A stretch of DNA of 64,000 nucleotides from Phycomyces blakesleeanus NRRL 1555(-). Taxonomy: Eukaryota > Mucoromycota > Mucoromycetes > Mucorales > Phycomycetaceae. Both the position numbers and the translations under genes were made by a program. Shown here piece by piece: positions 24,297 to 34,716 of the stretch; positions within the stretch are counted from its first letter, which is position 1; the number at the start of each line of letters is the position of its first letter. The notes below the pieces were generated by a model that saw only the letters and a list, made by a program, of their open reading frames with translations, ran no database searches and was not told the DNA's origin. The DNA is taken from the NCBI RefSeq assembly GCF_001638985.1, contig NW_017265188.1:62001-126000 (forward strand), read 5' to 3'.

Positions 24297-26947
24297 TTAT
24301 TTATTTTTATCTTTCCCGGAAGTAACCCTAGCCAAAACAGTAGGTTTATTGAGGGGAACATTTTGTGTAATGATTGACAAAGGCAATTGTGAATAAGAAG
24401 TCCATGATGTACAATATCTCTATATATATACGTAAAAATAGACGTCGTATATTTAGAATATCAATATATTACAGAGCTTTTCTGTATATGTATATTGAGG
24501 TAGTGTACTGTATTTCTAATGGTTTTGCACATGCCTAGTCTCCAAATATACATATATTTATTGTACTTTAAACTAAACAGCCAACTAATTCACACACCAA
24601 AAAAAAAAGTCCCTGAGATACAAAGTTATAGAAATCTGTTTTGTACTTCCATCATTTTCCTTTTTCTATTGTTGCTTTTGAAGAATTTATACAAAGATGG
24701 ATTAAGAAATGTTGGTAATTTGAGCAGCAGATCTAAACCCATGGATTACACCATCAGGAACACATATCCACCTTCTTCCCATTCTTTTTTTTGTATATAA
24801 TTCTCACACTCAGTGCTATAGCAATTTATAGATAGAAAAAGGATAATAAATTTTCTCTTGAATCCAGTAGATATTTGAATGACAATCACTCAATGGTAGA
24901 AATTGAAACAACTTTTTATTTGTTTGTTATTTTTGAAACAAATGTGTACCTAAATTATTATTTCTTAAGAAAAAAAAAATCATAAAAATAATAGCAAAGT
25001 TTTGATATTTGTATTATTAAAAAACAATTTTATGTATAAAGCTAAAGTTATTATGTAATATAATATCTAGTCTTTGATAGTCTCGGCCTGCTTTTACCTT
25101 TTTTTTTTGCTTTAATAAATAGATCAATTATCCTTTTCCCCTGAGTTAAACCTAATCGAAGTATATGTTACGTTATTCAAGAAAAAAAAACATTATATAT
25201 TTATGCTTATATATACAGATGAGATATAGAGATAGGTATAGTGATAGGTATAGAGAAGCTTCTTTTTTTTTATTATTTATTTATTTGTTGTTGAACCAAA
25301 TGAACTGTGATTGTAACCACGTCAAGAACCCTTTAAATTGAAGTGTTATTATTGGTTTGTCCCTCTGTATTCTTTGAGCTTCATTATACAAAGGAGGGGA
25401 TAAGAGAGAGGAGTTTAGATACTAAAACAAAAATAATACAATATCCTTATATGTCTATACGTCTATATATACTCTTGAGTTGACCTTTGCATTAATGTAA
25501 TATCATTACAAGCAAGATAGAAGAGTTGTATTAGAAGCAAAGAAAAAGGAAAAATAAAAAAGAAGGTAAGCTAGTTTATAAGGTGTGCAATGGCTCAATT
25601 GCAGATCTGCAGAAATGTACGGAATGAATTGGTGGATGAAGAACCCATTCGGTTTTTTGGCAATCGACATCCTAGTTTCCAAAGAAAGTAGAAATCTCCA
25701 AGAATGCCTCTCATCCTGGGCGGGAAAAGCTTGCACTCCAAAGATGGGTATTTCTCAAATCTTTACAGACATTGTTTTTACTTTATTTTACTCGATAATA
25801 TACATATATAATTGATGATAATGAAAATAATATGGTATATATCGAATTAACTTATTTTATGTATGATGGGTTGGCGTCATACTCCCTTACCGACAATCTC
25901 TTTTATCAACTTAACTAAAGTAAAGAATGATTACTGAATCTATTTATTCAATAAAAATTATAGATCTTAGTCAAGTTCTTGAGAAATAACGCATTCACTT
26001 TAATTTTTCTTTTGGAAAATTGCTCTCTTGATTGGCTGAGCTTGCTGTGACTTGCAGAAGAATATTTACGATGGGCGTTATTCTATATTGTCTCGAGAAC
26101 CCATCCTCTTGAAGCAGTTTACTGTCCCTTGTTACCAAGTCTCAACTAAGAATTATTATGTGCGCTAACTAGTAACCCGGCCCTAGAGACTATAAAACTT
26201 GAAGGTCCTTCCTCGCAGTAGTATTGTAACTAGTTGAATTGCCTCTTACAAGTACCCTACGCGCCAGTTGCCAGCTTTTCTCAAGAACCCAATGATTTTT
26301 TTTCTTACAATGATATATATATATATAAGAAAAAAACAATTAGTGTTTGGTTGAAATTCCACAATAAATCACACCTTATACCCCAGAAAACTTGCAACAA
26401 TCTCATTGAAATCGGCCTTCTTTTTTCTATAACGTAAGGACTAGCTTAAAGACTTCGATTAAATGAATACTGTTAAAATATAAATGGGCAAAAATTGAAG
26501 AATGCATGAGAATTAAGAGCACTAAGCAGCTTGAGCCAAGTCCTTTTTTTGTTAGGGAACTTGTTAAATCCTTCATAAGGATTGTTGACTATATTTTCAT
26601 AGGACTTGTATCTGTGAAAGGAAAACGAACCATTTGAAATTTGTACTTTAGATGCAAGTACGGGAATTATTGGATCAGTTAAATACTACATTTTATGTTC
26701 ATTTATCAACGGCCAAAACTTTTCTAAAGCTTTAACAATGTTTTCTTCATTGAACCTTAGCTGATAATATATGCAAAGTGCGTCATTGCGACCGATAAAG
26801 ACCACGAAGAGAAAGAAGAATAAAAGGTTAAATTGTCGCTGAAAAGTACATACACTTACACTATAGAGAGATATACTACAAAAACTTCTAATCTTCATTT
26901 CAATATAATAATCGAATGGAAGGCAGCTGGCGTGGACTTTCAGAAAG

Positions 26948-27031
26948 AATTATGTGCTTATCGACGAGGCAGGATTCAGCTTTCATCAAATAAGAAATAG
27001 GGTTTGGTCTGTTAAGGGTATTCCATTTTGA
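26948..27031 (+). pseudogene. Tc1/mariner transposase fragment
   Basis: An 84-bp piece reads NYVLIDEAGFSFHQIRNRVW then SVKGIPF and stops. It matches the region around the first or second catalytic aspartate of Tc1/mariner DDE transposases (the IDEAGF-type block). Flanking frames are broken, so only a relic remains. Confidence 0.55.
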
Positions 27032-27119
27032 GAAAATGAATGAAAATTTCAGAAGGTGCTCACACAAAACAAATATCGATTTTGCCTTTCTTGCTTAAGT
27101 AGTTGTACTTTTCGTAAAA

Positions 27120-27157
<38 letters not shown>

Positions 27158-28153
27158 CTATTTGACATAGTTTTGAAAAAGAAGTGTAAAATAAGTTGTT
27201 TAAAATTTAAAATGAAAAGAAAAATATCATTTAGGTCAATTTGATTTAATTTTGTGACATTTCTCTTCAAAATCACAAAATCTCTTTGGCATCAAGAAAC
27301 AAATGGATATTTTTTGGGACAGTCAATTTTAGCTTATTGCCATTAGTTTTTTGGTTACGGACATTCACTTTTCTCAAAGTAACAAAATTTACTGTTATCA
27401 CTGCATATGTATATATATATATTATAATGGTATCCATGGTTACGTTGTGGAACGCAACATAGCCCTGTTTTAGTTAAAGGGACCATATTTTTGGACAAAT
27501 AAAGATGTCCGTTAGTCCGGCCCGGGTGGTAGTACACAAGATTTATCCACAAAAGATCCTAATTTTTTTTTGATTGCTATATATGTATAAGTCGTGATCT
27601 CTGCATTCTAAATGGAAATTAAGATTTGCACAGAATCAAGTACATTTTTGGTCACTTTTTTCTTCTTCTTCTTCTTTTTATTATATACATATATACTATT
27701 TTACCTTATGCTAACTAAAATAATAAAAAAGGGGTGTGTGTGTGTGTGTGTGTTTGTGTGTTTGTGTGCCTGTGTGCTGTATTCCCATTATTTTTCTTAT
27801 TTCTCTTTCTTACTTTTGCACGTAAATCACCTATCAAGTCTGATTGATCACAAAGTGGCAAACTTCTTTACAACACGATCTACAGATGTTGGTGAAGTGT
27901 AAAATGTGATCAAAACAAAATACATACTCACTCACTCACACACATATATATATATATACATTAGTATGTGTAGCATAGGAACAGATTATCTTTTATTTTG
28001 AAGCATTCATATCTTTCTTTTATCTCAGGCTGTAGTATCCTTATAGAGAACTGATTATGGTGTGTGTAGGTGTGATTTGGCCGACACAATTAATTATATA
28101 TAAAATTATAGAACAATAAGATCCGGACATTAAGATTTTATACATTTATACAT

Positions 28154-30106
28154 TTATTCTTTTATATTATCAAAAGGACGTGTTCCGTTAATAGAACACT
28201 GTTCTATAGAGCCACATCTTAAAGTAGATCGACCCCTGTGGAGGTCACTTTTCCAGAACCGCTTTGCTATCAGTCCGTCCTCATATCGTGTAATATCTGC
28301 GCGCTTGGTGTAGCTCTTTGCGTTGTCCTCAAATTTCCTAAAGTAAGATTGGGCGTACGTCACTTCAGGATCCAAAAGTATTCTTACAGGTATTTCGCTA
28401 GACCGATATCTATATCTATAAAACCTTCCTTCAGAGTACTGGTGGATCCAAGTGTTCTTTGGTCCTTGAGGATTTCGGTTCGACAATAACAAGTTTAGAC
28501 TGATGGTTTCATGGTCCTGCTTCCGCTCCTGCTCCTGATCCTGATCTTGATCTTGATCTTGATCCTGAATGTGATTTTGGGACGGTGGGATGTTGTTTAT
28601 GCTGCTGTGGTGGTAGTCTCGTTCAAGAACAATAATGTTTATCATGGTGCTTTTATCACAAGAGTAGTCAGTCGATCCGTAGAACCGTACACGTCTAAAG
28701 TCCAATAATCTCAAGTGGGTATGAGGCATGTCGATGCAGAGGTTTCCAGTCTTGGACAGCAATCCCTGGATACTCACATCTTTTACGACCAGTTGTTTCA
28801 GATTTAGGCATCTGAACGACACATGCGTGAATACCGACATATCAATAATTGATCCTGACAATTCTAGATTCTCCAATCCATGTCGTGGTAGGTTTCCAAT
28901 AAGGTCTGATTTGGTAAATAAGGTTTGGCTCTTCAATTTGATTGTCTTTAGGTTAAAGCAATAATCCAAAAGTACGTCCAGGGCAACACTGGTCTGAGGT
29001 ACACTGAGATCCAGGCTGACGAGGCGCGGATAAACCCCAAGCTTTGCTACAATAGTGTACATATTTGACTTGGCCTGACTCAGATCAAGTGACAATGTCT
29101 CGATTGTCGGTAGGTTACAGCAGACCAGATTAATGGCGTCCACCGGATACTCTGTGTGAAGTTTGTTGTGTGTCACCAAACTGTAGTGTATGTTCTTGAG
29201 ACCGACACCGAACTGGGCCAGCAGCGGGCATATGGGTATGTAGTTGCAGTCAAAATCCAATATTTCACTTATATATAGCTTTTTTAGGCGGGGAAATAGA
29301 AAAGGAAGATCAAGCAGACCTTGGGCAAGCTTACTGCTGACTTCTTTTACTTTGGATACTTTGGATACAATGTTGAATTTGAGTGTGTGAATGTTTGGAT
29401 ATTTTTTGGAAAAATAATCTAAACAATCTATGGACACGACCCCTTTGTTGAATCTAGCTTGCAACATATTGCTTGCTGGCAATGCTGGGCTGGTTCTCTT
29501 GGCGTCCTTTTCTTTGGGTGGTGCGAGGGTTAAGCCAGCACTCAGGTATTCTAGTCGTGGAAACAGGGCATGGATGACATCGAGTTCTTCTTCGCTGTTT
29601 ATCACAGAATTGGAGCCCATGTGTGGGTCAATGGATAGTTGTGTGAGATGATGAATGGGGGGTATATTGTTCAAGAAATCCTTGACTCTAAAATGATTGT
29701 AGTAAGTCTTTGTGGTGATTTGTAGATGCCGTAGTGAATTCCAGACATCAAGTTTTAATGTTTTGGCTGGCTGGATGGCAAAATGTATGAGCTGGAGGTT
29801 GAGGTGTTCAACGTTTCCAAAGTATCTTGCATAGGTAGTACATTCTTCTGGGGTTGGGAACCAGCAGGTGTCCAAAGTTAATTTGCGGACTCGGTATCCA
29901 TTTGTTCTATATATGAGGGATATCGAATACTGTGACGCTTCATCAACTAATTGGCTTTTCTGGTCGAGTTCGATTGTATCCCATAGGTATCTTTGAAAAG
30001 GCTCTTTCCACGCCCTACAGACTGTGGTGCATGTTTTTTTGTCTTTTAGAGAGAGTCGAAGCGCGATGTTACTAATGATCTCGAATGGTAATGCGGATGC
30101 TAACAT
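28154..30106 (-). CDS. F-box/LRR-like protein, copy 2
   Basis: Single exon, 650 residues, ATG at 30106. An F-box occupies residues about 4-45 (LPFEIISNIALRLSLKD, then CRAWKEPFQ and LWDTIELD). A long leucine-rich middle follows. The C-terminal family motif (FWKSDLHRG, STLRCGSIEQ) matches the other two copies. A (QD)n dipeptide run with flanking E/R/K lies near residue 515, coded by a GATCTT-type hexamer repeat (about 28530-28565); copy 1 has only a Ser/Glu-rich insert in the comparable place, so this site tolerates length change. It is probably a Skp1-binding substrate receptor of an SCF ubiquitin ligase; the substrate is unknown. Confidence 0.85.
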   Translation of the reverse strand: MLASALPFEIISNIALRLSLKDKKTCTTVCRAWKEPFQRYLWDTIELDQKSQLVDEASQYSISLIYRTNGYRVRKLTLDTCWFPTPEECTTYARYFGNVEHLNLQLIHFAIQPAKTLKLDVWNSLRHLQITTKTYYNHFRVKDFLNNIPPIHHLTQLSIDPHMGSNSVINSEEELDVIHALFPRLEYLSAGLTLAPPKEKDAKRTSPALPASNMLQARFNKGVVSIDCLDYFSKKYPNIHTLKFNIVSKVSKVKEVSSKLAQGLLDLPFLFPRLKKLYISEILDFDCNYIPICPLLAQFGVGLKNIHYSLVTHNKLHTEYPVDAINLVCCNLPTIETLSLDLSQAKSNMYTIVAKLGVYPRLVSLDLSVPQTSVALDVLLDYCFNLKTIKLKSQTLFTKSDLIGNLPRHGLENLELSGSIIDMSVFTHVSFRCLNLKQLVVKDVSIQGLLSKTGNLCIDMPHTHLRLLDFRRVRFYGSTDYSCDKSTMINIIVLERDYHHSSINNIPPSQNHIQDQDQDQDQDQEQERKQDHETISLNLLLSNRNPQGPKNTWIHQYSEGRFYRYRYRSSEIPVRILLDPEVTYAQSYFRKFEDNAKSYTKRADITRYEDGLIAKRFWKSDLHRGRSTLRCGSIEQCSINGTRPFDNIKE

Positions 30107-32995
30107 TATTGATTGATGAAATGTTCTTGATCATCAGCTAAAAGAAGAACATGATGAAATTAGTATCTGATAAGCAAGCTGTATAAAATATATATATGTA
30201 TGTGTGTATGTATGTGTGTATTGAACTATATTGGTTTGGCTTGTCTTGTCTTGTCTTAAATATGCAGTGTATAACTCACTACGTAATACTGGTCGTTGGT
30301 TGGATATCAAGAATTTTTATTTCTAAAAAAAAAAGTCTTTTCTCTCTTTCTATGCTATATATGGATGCGTATGTATATATACGCCCATTGATGACATGTC
30401 GAGAGAATAATAAGACCTAACCTAAAGATAGTACACAGCTTGACTATTTGATAAGGTTGGACACTGTATTCTGTCTTCAATCCAATTTATATATTAATAC
30501 TCATTTAATTTTATTATTAATTATAACAATTCCGTTGATGATGATAATTATAAGCATCATCATATCCATAATCATCACCGGCCATTCTCCTCTTCCTCCC
30601 CTTACTCCTCCTCCTCCTTTTTCTATTTTAGACTTTGCTTGCTGTAAAGATTTATAGTTTGGGCTTTGAAAATAATTTAGACTGATGATTTGAAACTAAT
30701 TAGCCAAAGAGTTGTTACTAAAAACAAAACAAGAAGAGGAAGAGGAAGAGGAAATAAGAAAGAGAAATAAGATGAGAAAAGATAGATATTGATCGTTTCA
30801 AAGCCTCTGTATGACACGAACCATTAGTATAATATAGGCTTTTTTCTTTCTCTTTTTAATATACATATATGGAGAAGGAATTTCTTTTATAAATCCACGA
30901 CCTTCACCCAGCAAGAATACTAGTATTCATATTATTTGGATTTATAAAATACGTTAACCTGATATTCGGGTCAAGATATAAAATAAACCAATTCGTTTTT
31001 AAGCTTTTCTTTTGTATTTTTATATAAGACCTTTGAGTTTTAATTTCTAAAATATAATTGGATTAAACTATAGTTTTAAACTGAGAAGAGAAATTAAAAA
31101 AAAGCTTTATTCGCTGTATTAAAAGTTAATATTTGTATCTCCGTTCGTTTATGCACTTATTTTATTATTTTTATCCAATAGAATTTTGTCGACATTTATT
31201 TTATAAACATAATTTTAAGAAAATACCAATTCTTAGGAGTTCGAGGTAAACTATTTTCCATTAAAGAGGTACAATCAGGGGGGGGGGGATTTTTTTTGTT
31301 TTTTTTTTGAAAAGCGTACCCAAGATTCATCTCTGAGATCCCCCTTTATTTACTTGTTTATTTCTTTATTTATTTTTGCAGTGGAAACACTGAAAATAGT
31401 TTCGATAGTAAGGTGAAATAGAATCCTTTTTTTTCAATTTTAAGGGGGAGTGTTTGCACTTAAGCCTATATATTCTTCTTCATGTTCTTCTTCTTGTATT
31501 TGTGTTTTTATATATAAATATTGAGAAAATATTAGTATTGCTATTATGTATGTTTCAATATTTAGGGTACAAGATGATCAATAGATATTAGAATAATGTA
31601 ATAAAACAAAATAAAAAAATTAGACGCAACAAGAGCAAGAATTCATATAATTTATTGGCGTTTTATTTACTTTATATTTGTTTATTTTGAAATTCAAGCC
31701 AAGCTGCTTTTCTGTAGTGTTCTCGTTTTCCAATAAAACCCTAAATAAAAATCGCCTTTTTTTTTACAGGCTTTCGAGGAAAAAAAATAAAAAAAAGACT
31801 GGACCACATACATATTCCCTCTATTCACGCATTACTTTTACAGTATGTTGTGTGCTGAATATAACTGAATCTAAAACAATACTCTATAAAAAATTGGTCT
31901 AATCGAATATATCCTATAATCAACATCAACAAGTCTATCGAACAGTTGAATCACAAGTATTACAAGTACGCACATAAAAATCATTTACACGCGGTAGACT
32001 TAAAGCTTAAAAAAATATCGACAGCCTATGTATATTACGCCGATATCTCTCATTTATCTTATTACCTCCCTCATTCCCCCTCCCCTAGTTTGATATAAAC
32101 ATAAAATAATTACGTATAGAAGACACACTACAGACGCTTTATAGAATGCCATCATCTCTCTCACAAGTCAGTAATATTGTTGGCCTGTGTGTGCGTTTGT
32201 ATGCGTATTTGTATTACATATAGCTCATAAACCCAAACTTGTACTTCATCCTCATACCTTTAAAAGTATATAAATATATATATATTATTCTAATTGTCTA
32301 TCACTGTACATAAAGATTGCATCCCAAAACAAAAAATCGCCAAATTATAGTTTTTTTTTTAAAAAAAAAAGAAAATAAAGTATGAAAAACGAAACAGTAA
32401 TTCGTGTCTTACTCAGCCCACCGAGCTTCTCAGCAAGGCAACAGACAAACCAATAACCGACTACTACTATTATTTCTATAGATTATTTTTTTTCCTCCCC
32501 TTATATTAAAGGGGAGAAATATGTCTTTTTTGTTGTTTGGATTTGATTTAGAGGAGATAATGGTTCCACAAGCCGATTTTCAAAACGATTTATGTACAGC
32601 TAAGATTCAAGTTGCCTAGTTATACTGCATATCATTATTATATTACACCCACAAGAGTATGTCACCTGCTTGTCCGTATTTTAGTCGGCTTCATTTCTTT
32701 CTTATGTTTACCCTGCTTCGGTAAAGCTGGTGTACCTCCCTATTAACTAGTATTACAACATTACTATAAATGTATGTATATATAGATGTATATATACACG
32801 TATATATAATACGGGCTGGTTTGTTTATTTAGGTAATAATAAATAACCATTATTAGAAACTGGTATCTCCTCTACTTTCTTTTTCAGAAAACAGTTTTTA
32901 TAATTATAGTCATATTTGACATTGCTTGCATACCAAAACAATATGTACAGTATACCAGAATGGATATCATAACGTCACAAACGTTAGGTGACTTA

Positions 32996-33026
<31 letters not shown>

Positions 33027-33198
33027 AAGTGTTCTTTCAAGCCATAAAAGAGATGTGGATAATCTCCACCCAGATAAAAATTTGTACAATTTTTCTCCGG
33101 TATCACGGAATTTTTTTATCCAGGATTTATGGTAAATTATAATATCACATATAATTATAGACATTTCTGTCACCTTCAGAAACTCCAACCACAATTTT
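30107..33198. other. Gene-poor AT-rich region
   Basis: Three kilobases with no gene I can support. It contains the F-box copy 2 promoter at its left end, a G9 run followed by T-rich sequence (31279-31308), a T10A10 palindrome (32351-32370) and TA microsatellites near 33000. Confidence 0.5.
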
Positions 33199-33464
33199 GG
33201 TATTGTTGGCCGAGGCCAAAGGCCGAAGGCCTATACCTATTATTCGAAGAGACAGAGACTCTGGCTGTGTTACCATCAATTCTTTATTGAGACGAAAATT
33301 TTAAATAAAAGCTTGCTATTGCTATAATACTATTCTTTATCATCTATTCGCGAGTGGTATATATTATAATAAGGAAGGGAAGGGAAGGGAGGGGACAGCC
33401 AGAGTCTCTGTCTCTTCGAATAATAGGTATAGGCCTTCGGCCTTCGGCCTCGGCCAACAATACC
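33199..33464. repeat. Palindromic-ended DIRS satellite element
   Basis: A 266-bp unit directly abutting the left end of the DIRS element. A 40-bp GC-rich block (33199-33238, with repeated GGCCGAAGGCC) is repeated in inverse at 33425-33464. Inside them lie 30-bp arms (33239-33268 and 33395-33424), then a core that matches the 5' leader of the DIRS element (about 33269-33345, compare 37230-37308 in inverse), followed by about 50 bp ending in an AAGGG repeat. A second copy is at 53347-53576. Both look like non-autonomous derivatives that keep the terminal repeat and leader but no coding region. Confidence 0.7.
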
Positions 33465-33496
33465 ATTATTCTTCATTCGCCAGAGACTCTGGCTGT
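33465..33496 (+). repeat. DIRS inverted terminal repeat, left copy
   Basis: A 32-bp repeat, exact inverse of 37309-37340. It also encodes the last residues and the stop codon of the recombinase (33466-33468 is TAA on the minus strand). Confidence 0.9.
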
Positions 33497-34716
33497 GTGT
33501 CCAGATAACCGCTAGAAGAAGTCAAAGTCATGGTAGAGAAATTGCTAACAGTCTGTCGTGACAAGCGGTAAAATGTGTCAAAAACGGCGGAGGAAGCCCA
33601 TGAGCCGTGTACAAGAATGTCTTCAACCGAAGCACCAGAAGCCAAAGCAAGAGTAGGTCCGAGAGCCCGGGCCTTGGGGAGGAGGGCACCAGAAGGACGA
33701 GGGATCTTCTCCATGAGAAATTGAATATGCTTGGATATCCGTTCTGATCCAATGGGTCTATCGTAATTACGGACGTCACGTACTAATCTTTGCAAAGTCA
33801 CCTGAGAGAGGACAGGGTGAGGCCGAACGCAGACCGAGAAGGCGATGTTGGACTTGTAGGCTAGATAGGTGGCGACGGGGCAAAGTAAGGGGTCTTCATG
33901 AGGTTGAATGGCGACAACCCTTTCGATGCGTCTACCTGAACGTTTTTCTTTGGGGGCAACAATGACCAAGCGAAGGATGCCATTGTCTCTTGATGTACGG
34001 TGGTCATCGACTCGTTCCAAATCGGCGGGACGCAGAAACCCACAAATGGCAAGTAGCCAGCACAACTTACGTGTGAGATCTATCGCATTCATTGTGTCAT
34101 TAGGACCAAGGTTATGAATGAACCGAATGACCGGGGCAATATCATATGTTGGACGGTGGAAAGACAGTAGGTTCTGTTCGTTGAGTGCGGAAAAGAATTC
34201 AATGTAGGTAGAGTCTTTGACAATAGAATCTTTATCCGAGTACAAATCAAGAATGGCGGAGCGGTAGGCTTGACAAGTGGATGCTTTCCATTTCAAATGG
34301 GTAGCACCATAGGCCAGATAGTTGACTATATGAACGGGGTTAGGAATGAAAGGGTCGACGTCGTGGTGGTGTGCCCAGTCGATGTAAGCGCGTTGAATAC
34401 GGTTATAGGATTGTCGGGAGTGGTTGCGATCGCGGTTGAGGATGATGATGTTGGCATTGTCATCGAATCCTTGGTCTTCTAACCTGCGTAATTTATGTCC
34501 CACGCGATCATGTTCCAGTGTGGGTTCTTCAGGAGAACGTGGCCGGCGCAGCCTGGTGCGGGAAGGACCAGGTGACGAGGGATGGGGATTGGCGGGCGGG
34601 ACGACAGCTGGAGGAGGAGAGGATACCAGAGGGCGCTCGACCAGTTGGGCGTTATCAACGTAGCTGGAACCTTCTCTCGTTGTAGTTTCTGCAGTATGTG
34701 GAGAAGTAGGTTCCAT
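33466..34716 (-). CDS. DIRS tyrosine recombinase
   Basis: ATG at 34716 gives 416 residues, a usual size for DIRS recombinases; the frame itself stays open much further upstream, to 37173. The N-terminus is Pro/Ser/Arg-rich. The core-binding domain begins near NHSRQSYNRIQRAYIDW. The catalytic domain shows the first arginine R229 (CGFLRPADL), the second arginine R350 (KARALGPTLAL), the H/W box (H370 and W373 in VHGSW) and the nucleophile Y383 (DTFYR). Such an enzyme joins the circular cDNA to the target by strand exchange through a 3'-phosphotyrosine. It overlaps the end of the RT frame by 238 nt. Its C-terminal codons lie within the terminal repeat. Confidence 0.85.
   Translation of the reverse strand: MEPTSPHTAETTTREGSSYVDNAQLVERPLVSSPPPAVVPPANPHPSSPGPSRTRLRRPRSPEEPTLEHDRVGHKLRRLEDQGFDDNANIIILNRDRNHSRQSYNRIQRAYIDWAHHHDVDPFIPNPVHIVNYLAYGATHLKWKASTCQAYRSAILDLYSDKDSIVKDSTYIEFFSALNEQNLLSFHRPTYDIAPVIRFIHNLGPNDTMNAIDLTRKLCWLLAICGFLRPADLERVDDHRTSRDNGILRLVIVAPKEKRSGRRIERVVAIQPHEDPLLCPVATYLAYKSNIAFSVCVRPHPVLSQVTLQRLVRDVRNYDRPIGSERISKHIQFLMEKIPRPSGALLPKARALGPTLALASGASVEDILVHGSWASSAVFDTFYRLSRQTVSNFSTMTLTSSSGYLDTQPESLANEE

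Larger units (their letters stand above)
23401..28153. other. Gene-poor region with MITE and transposase relic
   Basis: About 4.7 kb with no intact gene recognised. It holds a foldback MITE (24074-24296), a Tc1/mariner transposase fragment (26948-27031), a CAA microsatellite (27120-27158), a GT repeat (27735-27766) and long AT-rich stretches. Confidence 0.5.
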
